A stretch of DNA of 33,299 nucleotides. It comes from Oopsacas minuta (taxonomy: Eukaryota > Porifera > Hexactinellida > Lyssacinosida > Leucopsacidae). Below, piece by piece: positions 1 through 9,635 of this stretch; position 1 is the first letter of the stretch, and each line of letters starts with the position of its first letter. A program made the translations under genes and the position numbers. The notes under the pieces are model-generated. The model was not told the DNA's origin, ran no database searches, and saw only the letters and a list, made by a program, of their open reading frames with translations. The stretch spans positions 271,082 to 304,380 of the forward strand of contig JAKMXF010000331.1 in the NCBI GenBank assembly GCA_024704765.1, in the 5' to 3' direction.

Positions 1-369
1 TACTTCCAGATGGATATGTATTTCCCCTTAGTTTGTGAGTAGTTGATACATGCATGAATATGAATAATTATATGTAAGAGCTAGGATAATAACTGATATT
101 ATCTTGGCATTAATCTAAAACATCGAAAAAAAAAACGTTGATTTATTTCAGATGGCTATCATGTAAGAAGACAAAAAGACAGCCATTACCATAAAATAAC
201 AGGAAAAAATTAGGAAATACATACAAATCGTTGACTTGTAGATGGAAAAAAAAACTGGACGTGCTGGAAAGAATCTGAAAGTAGATTTGCATTCAGCGTA
301 AAAAACTAGCTTAGAAAATGTCAATCCAATACTTGATGAGAAAATGAAGTTAAATTTTGTTGACCTGTG
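1..369. repeat. Left copy of a perfect 369-bp duplication
   Basis: Every base from 1 to 369 matches 21589-21957, including the A10 and A9 homopolymers at about 126-135 and 246-254. The match stops abruptly at ...GACCTGTG. After that, this copy continues TTTTTGAACAAG while the other continues GAATAAATCAAA. The left edge is cut by the window, so the true duplication is longer. The sequence corresponds to the 3' flank of family copy A. Confidence 0.95.
3..38 (+). pseudogene. Last codons of a gene-family copy cut by the window edge
   Basis: Eleven codons plus TGA are visible, ending in FPLSL. They are base-for-base identical to the tail of the frame that ends at 21626 in copy A. In copy A this tail lies after a frameshift and downstream of the ancestral stop, so at the window start it is probably also post-frameshift or 3' untranslated sequence and not a true C-terminus. 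What can be said is that another copy of the family gene, or at least of its 3' part, should lie just upstream of this window. Confidence 0.45.
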
Positions 370-648
370 TTTTTGAACAAGAGTACGATTTTCAAACAAT
401 CTTTCAAAAAAGTGATATATATATAAATACTGATGTCGAAATGCAATCTAAGGTAATCACGCCAACATTCTCAGAGTACAGTTCAAGGTTTCGGAGTCGA
501 CCTAAATGGTATAATACATTTTCCCAAGCAGTCTCTAAAAACGGTATAGATGTAAAACTTGCGATTGGACTGGAATGGCAAGTAGTTGAAAATCTTCCCA
601 AAACGATTGGCATGAGGACAGCAGAAACAATGAATTATTAGCCAAGCT
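370..648. other. Unassigned stretch right of the duplication edge
   Basis: A 94-codon plus-strand frame (357-641) and a minus-strand frame (782-483) overlap here. The plus frame includes a basic segment, RSRPKWYNTFSQAV. I do not recognise either one. It could be the N-terminal part of the hAT relic that follows. Confidence 0.25.
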
Positions 649-1213
649 ACGAATGCAAGTATTTCTGGTAATATGTGGAAAGTGAGTTTGTCACTTGATC
701 CAACTAGCTTTACAGGAATACATACTTCATCCTCCCGAACCCCATAATAGCATGCCATATTTGATATCCAGGACAAAAGCATATATTAAAAGTTGTAGAA
801 AATCACCTCGATGTGGTGAAGTTTTATTAGAAAGAAAATTTCACTTACTTTGAATAATCCAATACGTTGGGATTCAATATATGTAATGATAAAATCTCTT
901 CTTGATGCTGAAAAAGAAAAGGACATTTAAAATTTCTTCCAGTTCTGAAAATCAAACCGTCCAAAAAATCAGAATTGTTACATTTGCAACATTTATTGGA
1001 GATTCTAGGTCCAATGTGAATGCCAATATTATACAGATTATCTAGCATTTACCTCATTCCAACACCTTCGGCTCCTGAAAATGAAAGCCTTTTAATATTG
1101 CTACCCGAATCTGTTCTCCTTCTAGGGCTAGTATGAGTGGTTATACAATTGAAATGTTAGCGACACTAAAACGCCGATTGATGACTAAGAAAAAGAATTA
1201 TGATCCTAGCTGA
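649..1213 (+). pseudogene. hAT-superfamily transposase relic
   Basis: Short conceptual fragments in all three plus frames follow the order of a hAT transposase core. TNASISGNMWK (649-681) resembles the conserved DNxxN block. VCHLIQLALQEYI (from 686) resembles the C-x-x-H-x-x-x-L-x-L block. SRTKAYIKSCRKSP then resembles the linker before the TRWNST motif. NNPIRWDSIYVMIKSLL (from about 853) is the RW(N/D)S block itself. SELLHLQHLLEILGPM (about 975-1020) and MLATLKRRLMTKKKNY (about 1160-1200) resemble the following helices. At least two frameshifts and several stops separate the pieces, so the element is dead. No terminal repeats were found. The AG at 714-715 looks like a splice acceptor, but the hAT reading explains the open frame better. 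Confidence 0.6.
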
Positions 1214-1379
1214 TACTTATTTTGTTATATAGCCATTGGACCAGTACAAATTAATTTACGAATTCAACTTTCATATATCTATTATAAAACATATATACAT
1301 TCGTCACAATTAAATATCACCTTCCGAAACTCTTTCAAAAGTGTTCATAATCCTTTCACGTTCATTACATCATTATATT

Positions 1380-1520
1380 TGAATGAACTGATTTGAATGA
1401 TTTGATTTGAGCTGATTTGATTGATTTGTTTGAATTATGAATGCTTTCAGTATGTATATCATTTATGGGTGATTGATTTGATTGAACTGATGATACTAAA
1501 ATGAACTAATTGATTGATCT
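1380..1520. repeat. Degenerate (TGAT/TTGA)n simple repeat
   Basis: Repeated TGATTTGAT and TGATTGAT words run up to the left end of the Tigger-like element (for example GATTTGATTTGAGCTGATTT at about 1399). They break down around 1440-1465 and resume until 1520. This is low-complexity DNA with no coding potential. Confidence 0.7.
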
Positions 1521-1528
1521 GATCACTA

Positions 1529-1552
1529 CAGTAAACATTGGATTTAACGACA
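1529..1552 (+). repeat. Left terminal inverted repeat of the Tigger-like element
   Basis: Twenty-four bases starting CAGTAAACATTGG, preceded by TA. They match the reverse complement of 3621-3644 at every base. Confidence 0.95.
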
Positions 1553-1714
1553 CTCGTTTGGGCAGGCCAAAAAGGTCGCTATATCCGATTTGTCGCTAAA
1601 TCCAAGGAAGCTTTATATATGCATTATAACCGGATGACACCCATATTTATTCGTGTTATACGATGTAGTATACTATGTTGTTGTATTATCGTCATAATAA
1701 TGTCATGAATATGA

Positions 1715-3246
1715 TTAGTTTGACTTGAAAAAGCTAGTTATTGAGGCCTGCTGCAATCGACTCAGCTGACTTTCAGCCAAGAAGTTCTGAAGTTCGCTGA
1801 CAGACTGAGTTTGTTTCTCTGAGCATGGGAGGGTATGCAAGAACTTCATAACGGTGTCAAGGCATGAGACAACAGTGTCGAATGACGGAACATGGATATT
1901 GAGGGGATATTCATTGTCGTCATTTTCGATATCAACATCGTCATCACTTGGAGGGCGCAGGTTATTAAGGATATCGTCAATTTCGAGACCATTTGCACCA
2001 GGTCCAATTGCAACACCATCATCCAGAGCAACAAAGTCCTCAAATGATAAGCCATCCGGAACAAGCCCTGCTTCTTCAGCACTGCTTCAAATTGATGTGT
2101 CAGGTCCTGAGGTTTCTTCAGTGGCAGGTAAATCCTTGAATCCAACATGCTGATAGCAATGCTTGATGGCTGTGGGGGTGACATTATCCCAGGACATTTT
2201 TAGCCAGTCCAAGGCCTGGAGCAAGTCAAGCTTGAACCCCGTTTCAGAATCAACTGCCAATAAACGCTTCCTAGCCAGAAACCGGCGGTAGTAGTGCTTG
2301 AGGTTCTTGCTTAGACCTGCGTCCATGGGCTGAGTCATAGACGTTGTGTTGGGTGGGAGAAAGAAAAGCTTGATATGGGACAAGTTAAGGTTCGGATGAC
2401 CTGAGAAGTTGTCAAGAATCATGGCGATTTTCCTGTCGTCAAATCTCATAGAATTGTTCAACTTCCTTAGCCATTTCTCAAAAATCTCATTTGTCATCCA
2501 TGCGGTTCGATTGGCATCATACTCCACTGGAAGATTCAGGACGCCTCGGAAACAGTGGGGGCGCTTACTCTTTCCAATAACGAGTAGCGGAAACCTCTCC
2601 CCAGCGCACTAGCTGCTATCAATACAGTGGGGCGTTCCTTGGAGCGCTTGCCTCCTTTGCACAAGTCTCCTCGGAAAGACAAAGTTCTGTCTTGTGTCAT
2701 CTTCTAGAATAGCCCAGTCTCATCAGCATTGAAAATATCCTTGTCTTCAAACTCTTCTCTGATCAGTTTCAGCTGCGTTGATATCCAGTTGTCAGCACCA
2801 GCGTGATCTGCTGATTGGCTCTCACCCGAGATTTGACGGCTGGTGATGTTATGGCGCTTCTTCCAACGATCTATCCAGTTCAGATTAAGGAACACAGGTT
2901 CGAGGTAGCCAGGCATATTTCGTACTTTCAGTTTCTCCACGATGCATATCGCCTTTTCTAGAAGAAAGGGACCGGTGACTGACTCATCTGGAGCTGTGCT
3001 CTTCAAACAACGAAACCACTCAAGCAGTGCAGTGTCGATCTCTGGGTATTGAGACTGCTTTGTGCTCTTCGAATTAAGATTTGATGCACTTGCGATGGAA
3101 GTTTCAATCATCGCCCGATCTTTCAAGAAGCCGGCTAGGGTCCCATGTGAAATGCCATGTTTCTGCTCCAAGAATGGTCGCTTAGCTCCTGCATCAAGCT
3201 CCTTCAAATTTTGTATTTTTCAGCAAAAGAAAAGCGCTTCCTTTTG
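1715..3246 (-). pseudogene. Tigger-like transposase (DDE, CENP-B-type), broken
   Basis: Read on the minus strand. The N-terminus has KRKRFSFAEKYKI followed, after a 1-base slip near 3207, by a pogo/CENP-B helix-turn-helix (KELDAGAKR, HGTLAGFLK). A second, Tc5-type DNA-binding domain ends in NLNWIDRWKKRHNI. The catalytic triad is NADETGLF (first Asp, codon at about 2724), MILDNFSGHP (second Asp, about 2413) and TQPMDAGLSKNL (third Asp, about 2323), with 29 residues between the second and third. A TAG follows DETGLF at about 2703 where a Tyr codon is usual. A frameshift lies near 2605 and an in-frame TGA at 2087-2089. The frame then continues through an acidic tail (DDDVDIENDDNEY) to SITSFFKSN and TAA at 1715-1717, a typical Tigger C-terminus. 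All domains are present, so decay is by point changes and not by deletion. Confidence 0.92.
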
Positions 3247-3620
3247 CCAAGTCCGCTCGAATCCAAGACGATTAAATTTTAACATTACATTGTACGTACA
3301 ATAGCTTTTAATAAGCGTTTTCGTACGAAGCCAGGTGCTTGTTGATTCAATAGGAGATTTTAATTGTTTTATAATTAAATCAATTATTAAAACCTTAATA
3401 ATTCACTAGTACACTTTTCTTAAGTCCACAGTATAGACAACCCAAAAGTCGTAATATCCAATGGGATTTGCATGGAGCAGGCATAGAAAATATGTCGCTA
3501 AATTCAATGTGTCGTTATCTGACAGGTCGTTATACCCGAGGTTTGGTGTGTGCAGAATAATGCTGCGAGATTCTGGGCAAGCAAAATGAGTCGTTATAAG
3601 CGATTTGTCGTTAAAGCCGA

Positions 3621-3644
3621 TGTCGTTAAATCCAATGTTTACTG
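3621..3644 (-). repeat. Right terminal inverted repeat of the Tigger-like element
   Basis: Read on the minus strand it starts CAGTAAACATTGG and is identical to 1529-1552 over 24 bases. It is followed by TA at 3645-3646. Confidence 0.95.
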
Positions 3645-3646
3645 TA

Positions 3647-4099
3647 TTTAAGAAATTATCTTACGTTGATATGAGTCAAAAGTTCATTCAAATCATTGAG
3701 CGTGACTGAGTGCTGAAATTTGATAGAGCATGTTTAGAAAGTACTTAACAAAACTCAGACAATACAATAAAATGCTATTCGATTGAAACTAACTTTATCA
3801 CTCCCTCATTTCAGAAAAATTTTCTTTTATAACTATTCAGCAATTGTTTTGGTAGATTTCGCTTAGAACTACGTACTCATTTGTTGTGCAAGTCGAAGTT
3901 TAAGCATCTCATTGGGACAATTTACAGGCTATAATAGATCCAATTGTCATCAACTATATAAATAAAATATAGTTAGGAATTTCAAAATATGCTATTTGAG
4001 TTTATGTTGCATATCACTTGAGTAATTAAATCGGTACACTCTACAATAATACTTTTGTTGTTTTTCCGATTATACAGAACATGACTTAACGATGCTTTA
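3647..4099. other. Non-coding, nothing recognised
   Basis: AT-rich sequence right of the Tigger-like element. I see no coding frame, repeat or terminal sequence in it. Confidence 0.5.
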
Positions 4100-4345
4100 T
4101 GTATAATCCTAAAGTTTATAGACCATATTAAATTATTCTTCCCCAAATATGGAGTATTGCATTGATGGATATACGGCCCAGTATAAGAATCGAAAACATA
4201 TATACAACTTGTGTTATCATTATCGTGATTTGTTAATAGTGTAATGTGGAATTTCTTTGCAAAGGTCCTTGGTAAATCAGTTTGTGATGACATTGGAGGA
4301 ACAGAAATATATTCAACAATTCAAATGTTCGACTTTTGTTCGACA
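4100..4345 (+). pseudogene. Relic of an uncharacterised arthropod repeat protein (AQYKN / CDxIGGT type)
   Basis: Three plus frames together give the order of a multicopy protein family I know from arthropod and Hydra predictions. ILKFIDHIKLFFPKYG (about 4106) is followed by DGYTAQYKNRKHIYNLCYHY (from about 4163), matching the family's DGxAxQYKNxxNxxNLCxH block. Then comes WNFFAKVLGKSVCDDIGGT (about 4247-4303), matching its WxFFAxxxGKxxCDxIGGT block. The blocks are separated by frameshifts. The function of the family is unknown to me; its copy number suggests a mobile or virus-like origin. The block order and spacing support the call, but identity is moderate and the relic is old. Confidence 0.6.
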
Positions 4346-6837
4346 ACTTGTGGCCTTTCTACCTTTAAAAACTTTTCTTCACAAAGGATCATTTATTCCA
4401 TTTGAGAGTAACATTTGACACAAGCTAAGTTAATTTATGTCCGTATTGCCATTTTAAATTTGAAACGACAATGTAATTAATACTTCAATTGTATTAATCA
4501 AAATATTATGTATATTCGAGAACATCTAAACTCTATCAGTAACACGTATTCCCATCAATACACTCAATTGGGTCCAACATTGATTAGTAAAAACGCATTA
4601 GTGACCAGCTAGAGTACACAATAACATGAATTTACCACAATCAAGTTGAACCTCAAAAAGCCCTTCACAGTTTGTTTAACTAAGCATTTGTGATTATGTC
4701 ACTTCTATTTTGGGAAAGATTGATATATTGGTGTGGTTCGCTTAGCCTGTTAGGAAGAAGGTGATTAAAAAGGGTCAGTTTTATGCATCCAAATTGGCCT
4801 GGGTGACCTGAAAATGGTTTCTTTTGGCCCTCACAGAGGATGTTTGCTAGGGCCCTAAAAATGATATAATAAGTTATACGTATACACACACCGAAGCCTT
4901 CTTCAAAACATGCAAGAAAATTCAAAATCTGATATGAAGCTAAATTCAGAATATTATAAATAGGAAAGAATTGAAATATCATCTTCAACATTTTAGTGGA
5001 GTGTATATGTGAACATACAATTCAATGTGGAATTAAGTTGTAGAATGAAATTAGAGAATATCTCATTTTCAACAAGATAGCTTAAGTCAAGTCATAATCT
5101 ACTAAAGATTCGGCCGGAATTTGAATTGGGATAAAAGGAAGTTGATATATTTTGATGTGAAATTTTTGATAGCCATTAATATGAAATTGGTAGATTTTCA
5201 CCCGAATAATTGCACTATTGATATGTAAGAATTCACAAAAGCTACATTTGTGAAAAATTCAGAATTAAGTAGCTTCATCTCTTCGCGTAATTGGCTAATA
5301 TGTATGAAAAAATGTGAATCTTTGAAACTATGCAGAACGTTAATTATAGATCTATGTTTAAAATGTTGAAATCCAAATGATAAAAAACATTTTCTAAATA
5401 AAATGCCAAAAGTTGTCATAATAAGGTTTCAACGTTTCTGAGTTATCATACAGACCATAGATTGCGAGTATTTGAAAATATCCTCTTATAACACAATAAT
5501 TGCATAAATTATGTGCAAATCAAGTTGATCATTTTATAGTATACACCCAATTTCCCATGCCCTTGTAATATATTTTGATATGATAACGCTAAAGATTAAA
5601 GCGTGATCTCAAAAATGACTATATATGGGCATATTCATGGTTAAGTAATATTGCTAAGAGACAGCATGTTATAATATATTCTAAGGATAAGAGAAGTCAG
5701 GAGTATACTATATATTAGCTATGCTGAATTGACCACAATTGTAACAATTATAGAGTTTTAAGAGGATATTAGCGAAGCACATGACATCCATGGCCTGTGC
5801 GATAACTCAGATAAATGCCAAACTTTCTCATAACAAATTTTTTATGCTGTACAACGGTTTTCGATCATGTGGACTTCAACATTTCGATTAAAATTAATCA
5901 TTAACGTTTTACATGGTTTCAAAGATGTAAATTTTTAAATACATATTTGTCAATTACGTCTCTTCCATATGTACATCTTCACAAATGTTTTTTTTCCGAA
6001 TTCTTGCATATCAATAAGACATTTATTCAGGTTATATGTACCAATTTCATATTATGGATGATTATAGAATTTCCCATCGAAATATATTCACTTTCATTTA
6101 TCCCTCTCAAGTGAAATTTTCTCACTGATCAGGGCTTATCTTTAGTAGGCTATGGTTAAGTTTAATATAATTTCACATTTTAAGGACAATGTGAAATTTT
6201 AAGCATCTAATAACAAAGTCACTCGCATTGCTACCTGAATAACTCAAAGGAAATGTAAAATATTCCTTTCTAGGCAAATGCAATCACTAAAAACAGTTAT
6301 TTACCAAATATTAAAGAATTGGAAGATATACATTTTTGCTGAATCACAAGTCCGGTTCTGCTGCAGATGTTAGTTTCAGTACCAGTTTTCATCAAGTTAA
6401 TCAACCCAAAACTAAATTCAACCCTAAATTTCGTATTATCCATATGTTAAAACCTAAGTATAGCAATTTTGGAGAGAATTAGTTAAAACTTTTTAGAGTT
6501 AAACGTGTGATGGTAAAATATACAATTGAAAAATCATTTATCAAAGAGAAAAATTTCAAAAGTATACACATGTAGTAGTATCTTGCTACACATCAATTTC
6601 AGGTAAATTGGTAGATGAAAGTGAATTCATTGGTTGACTTAACATCGAATTCTCCAAATATTGTATGGTTTTTCAGGAAAAAATGTACTATTCAATAAAT
6701 ATTATCCTATATTTCCCACTCGAAGAGTAAATATCATTAGCGTGAGGCATAGTTTCTTCTTTAGTATGCCCCATTCCAAATTCCACACTTCCAGAGTTCG
6801 TTTCTATGGAAATGAATGAGAGTGAACCAAAATTACC
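4346..6837. other. Non-coding AT-rich stretch
   Basis: Only short frames broken by stops occur here, for example a 103-codon minus frame ending at 4680 and a 73-codon minus frame at 5198-5419. Neither has a motif I recognise. No repeats stand out. It is probably intergenic or intronic DNA, possibly an intron of the gene ending at 14539. Confidence 0.45.
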
Positions 6838-6889
6838 CCGTTTATAGAGGTTCCTCATTTACAGAGACCCACTTATAGAGGTTGCGCTG
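6838..6889 (-). repeat. Solitary pogo/Tigger-type terminal sequence
   Basis: Read on the minus strand from 6889 the sequence is CAGCGCAACCTCTATAAGTG and continues to a second ACCTCTATAA 31 bases further in (plus-strand TTATAGAGGTT at 6842 and 6873). TA follows the CAG end at 6890-6891. CAGxxxAACCTCTATAA with a repeated subterminal word is a common end of pogo/Tigger elements. No matching second end was found within several kilobases, so this is a truncated or solo end. Confidence 0.6.
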
Positions 6890-6891
6890 TA

Positions 6892-8699
6892 CGTATGTAA
6901 CAATCAATAATTTGAGTTAAATTTCGAACTACTAAGTTACCAAGTCTCGATTTAAAGCAGAATAAGCTCAGTCTAACCAAAACTGGTAATTTTATCATGA
7001 AAATTGGGAATTACGCATACTAATAAAACAACAAAATCACAAAATATTATTAATGGATTGCGAAATGATCATTATTTCAAAAACATAGCCGATTCCGTTT
7101 CTAATGAAGCCAATAAACTTGCTGATGATTCTATAAGCCCTTATGCTTCTCGATAATTTCAAAGAATTAGCTAACTTAGTACCCTGTATGATAAACATGG
7201 ATTCAGATTTGATAATGCGAACGCTATTAAATACCTCAATCGGACTGTACGCACGCAATTACACCTAGCAATACGTATGCAGAAATCAAATCTCTAGCAT
7301 GAATGTGAATTATACATAAGAAGTATGAATTTGTGATTAATCACCCCAAAGTGTGTAAAAATCCAATTTAAAATATTGATGCCCGAAGGCATGTCACACA
7401 TGATTTAGCCGTCTTCCTCTATGAGCTGCACTGAAAAAACTAATCTAATAACAATTTTGGCATACCCAATACACAATGATGATGAAAATGTTGTTAACCG
7501 AATATTGTAAAATGTGCAATTTTATGACGTCAATGGGTGCTAAAATCTAAGTCTTGTTGCTAGAAATGATTAAAACCAAGTGTTAAATTTTAGTGTCCCT
7601 GTATTTACGAAGTAAAGCTTCAGCCGTAATCGGTTATCAGCTACAATTTTCTAAGCAATTATCAGTTTAACGTTGCAGTTATAGTATTTGAGGTTTTAAA
7701 CCCATTTTTGCAGTAGCAGCTTCTTTTGAACCGCTAGCAAACAATCTGTGCCCTCCATTTAGGTAAACTATATAGATCAGTGATCCTCAAGCGGGTCCAC
7801 TTGTTCCCCCTTGAGAAGAACTTTGGCCAGTGGAGAAATTGGGGAGGATTATGTTTAAGGATTATCCACCAGGTCTAATGGGTCACTGACCACTCAAAAT
7901 CGATCCACTTAGTCAATGAATTTCGACCTGACGGGGTTCAGAACTTGGACAAATATTTATTTCATGATATTTACCCAATATTATGATTAAACACATCCAA
8001 ACATAGAAGTATTCATCGAATATAGATGGGCGTTTAATATTAATGAATAATAATACTTGTTCAGTAATATTATTCACTGTTCAGCTAATATATAAGTGTT
8101 GATGTCAACATCATGTTTTATCCATTATTTGGTATATATTTTGGATTGTTTTACGTAGTTCTATTCATAATGCCAAAACAAAATTTTCGATTGTTTGTTT
8201 GGTAGTTAAATGTGAATTAATCATTACTATTACAAAAAATATTGTATACTGATGATTCAAAGATAGGAATGCTATGGAAGAACTTGGGGTCGCTACAGAG
8301 GAAGGCGATGTCGGATGTTGAGAAACACAAAAGTATTTGTTTTAACTAGCAGTTTTCAATTTATTAAATTAACTAAATGCTAACTGAGCCGCGAAAGTTG
8401 GTCCAGTTGAATAATATTGTCTGTATTGCCAGCTTAAATTCTAGTCTGGTTGAAATCTGAACAACCTGATCGTGCCTTATGGCCATAAGATAGACAGAAG
8501 GAAATTATATTTATCAATAGCACTTGACAGCCCCAATTTTCCTTTTGCTGTTAACAGCTTAGCTGTTTCAGTTCCTGCAAATGCTTAATATAATAATAGT
8601 TACATATATTTTTAATTTATAATTCAGATTTAAATTCCACTACTTGGTTGAATTTATTATGAACAGCTCTAAAAGCGAGGGCAAAAATGGAATTTACAA
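6892..8699. other. Non-coding, no supported gene
   Basis: AT-rich. A 73-codon minus frame at 7037-7258 has no recognisable motif. CAGTGATCCTCAA at 7778 resembles a hAT terminal sequence, but no partner or target-site duplication supports it. Confidence 0.4.
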
Positions 8700-8835
8700 T
8701 TAGAAGGGTTGTTATATACTATTTTATCCCCCATAATCAAATATATAATTATATTTTCTATAGTATTTTGACCCCGTAAATATTATTATACGTTAGATTA
8801 TCCCCCTGATATAATAGTATATAATAGAAAACCCA
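8700..8835. repeat. Degenerate 30-bp tandem array, C-rich orientation
   Basis: Runs of three to five C, each preceded by an AT stretch such as TATTATA or TATTTT, recur with centres near 8730, 8774, 8804 and 8833. The spacing is about 30 bp after a first gap of 44. The unit looks like the reverse complement of the unit in the array at 9455-9635. Confidence 0.5.
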
Positions 8836-8870
8836 GGATAACTAGTATATAATATATGAGATTCGATATA

Positions 8871-8885
8871 TATAGCTGAGCTATA
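8871..8885. repeat. 15-bp palindrome TATAGCTGAGCTATA
   Basis: A 7-bp perfect inverted repeat around a central G, just right of the C-rich minisatellite. The related word TATAGCTGAGTTATA occurs near 8976. No function can be assigned. Confidence 0.6.
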
Positions 8886-9111
8886 GTATGGTACAAAAAG
8901 GGGACTTTCATTAATCCGAAAAAATGACCACCCTAGAAGATCGAAAATCTAATGCACAAAAACTGTACTATATTATAGCTGAGTTATATATAAGTTATTA
9001 GATAATTTAATATCCGCCGGATAAACTAATATATAGTCATTATATTCCGCGCCAAGTTGGATTTCCTACTCGGCGCATCCAAGATTGAATATTTTTTTTA
9101 TAGATATATGT

Positions 9112-9325
9112 TTTCCCTTGGATTAATGTCAGACATGCCATTAGTGATTTGTTTGGATGCTTGACTTCCTCCGATGGTGAATTTGTAGCGATTTTGTCAT
9201 CAGTAGAAGGATCTTTATCTAATAGTTAATCAAATGGGTTTACTCATGTATTTATGCTTTTACTTCTCTATTTGGATTGAGGTGAAGAATTGTCCCTTCG
9301 ATTAGTGTCAGACATGCTATTAGTG
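9112..9325. repeat. Pair of 32-bp direct repeats about 180 bp apart
   Basis: The sequences at 9115-9146 and 9295-9325 share CCCTT, ATTARTGTCAGACATGC and ATTAGTG, differing at about four positions. They sit between the two opposed minisatellite arrays and may be remnants of a longer, roughly 180-bp tandem unit. Confidence 0.6.
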
Positions 9326-9454
9326 GGTAATTTGATAATTTTCATTGTCGAAATATTTTGGAAATTCTTTCCATTAATAACAATGTATTAATTCCTACTA
9401 TCTCTTATCCCTACTTGGCCCTGGATATGATGCATAGAGCCTATTTACAGTTTC

Positions 9455-9635
9455 TATTGGGGGTATTCTATCATTCTATAGTTGATCCGGGGGTATATTC
9501 TATCCTATAATACTACAACTGTTGGGAATATTCTATTATGTATTTGTTCATTCCAGGGATATTCTAGGAATTTTTATATATCTGGGGGATATTCTATTAT
9601 ATATTTGTTTATCCCAAGGATATTCTAGTATAAGT
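9455..9635. repeat. Degenerate 31-bp minisatellite, G-rich orientation
   Basis: The core GGGATATTCTA recurs about every 31 bp: the C of TATTC is at 9468, 9500, 9533, 9564, 9594 and 9625. Alternate units are most alike (GATATTCTATTATATATTTG near 9588 against ATATTCTATTATGTATTTG near 9528), suggesting a 61-bp higher-order unit. Confidence 0.7.

Larger units (their letters stand above)
1529..3644 (-). mobile_element. Tigger/pogo-like DNA transposon, full length, inactive
   Basis: The element is 2116 bp. Its two ends carry a perfect 24-bp inverted repeat beginning CAGTAAACATTGGATT (1529-1552 and 3621-3644), flanked by TA on both sides (1527-1528 and 3645-3646), which is the target site of the Tc1/mariner/pogo group. 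Inside the ends lie several copies of a GTCGYTAWA-type word: about 1575-1605 on the left and about 3448, 3493, 3523, 3592, 3607 and 3621 on the right. These are candidate transposase binding sites. The transposase is on the minus strand and is broken, so the element could only move with help supplied in trans. Confidence 0.93.

Noticed and set aside
148-399. 83-codon minus-strand frame, present again at 21736-21990
   Set aside because: It is only a frame in the duplicated non-coding flank; its conservation reflects the perfect duplication and its composition is AT-driven.
1846-2184. 112-codon minus-strand frame inside the Tigger-like element
   Set aside because: The true transposase frame reads through this region in another phase, with the acidic tail and ITSFFKSN end.
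4680-4991. 103-codon minus-strand frame with a hydrophobic start
   Set aside because: No motif, no splice context, and a composition expected from AT-rich DNA.
7778-7888. CAGTGATCCTCAA followed by GGTCACTG 100 bp later, like a tiny hAT-type non-autonomous element
   Set aside because: The two ends match poorly beyond CAGTGA and no 8-bp target-site duplication flanks them.
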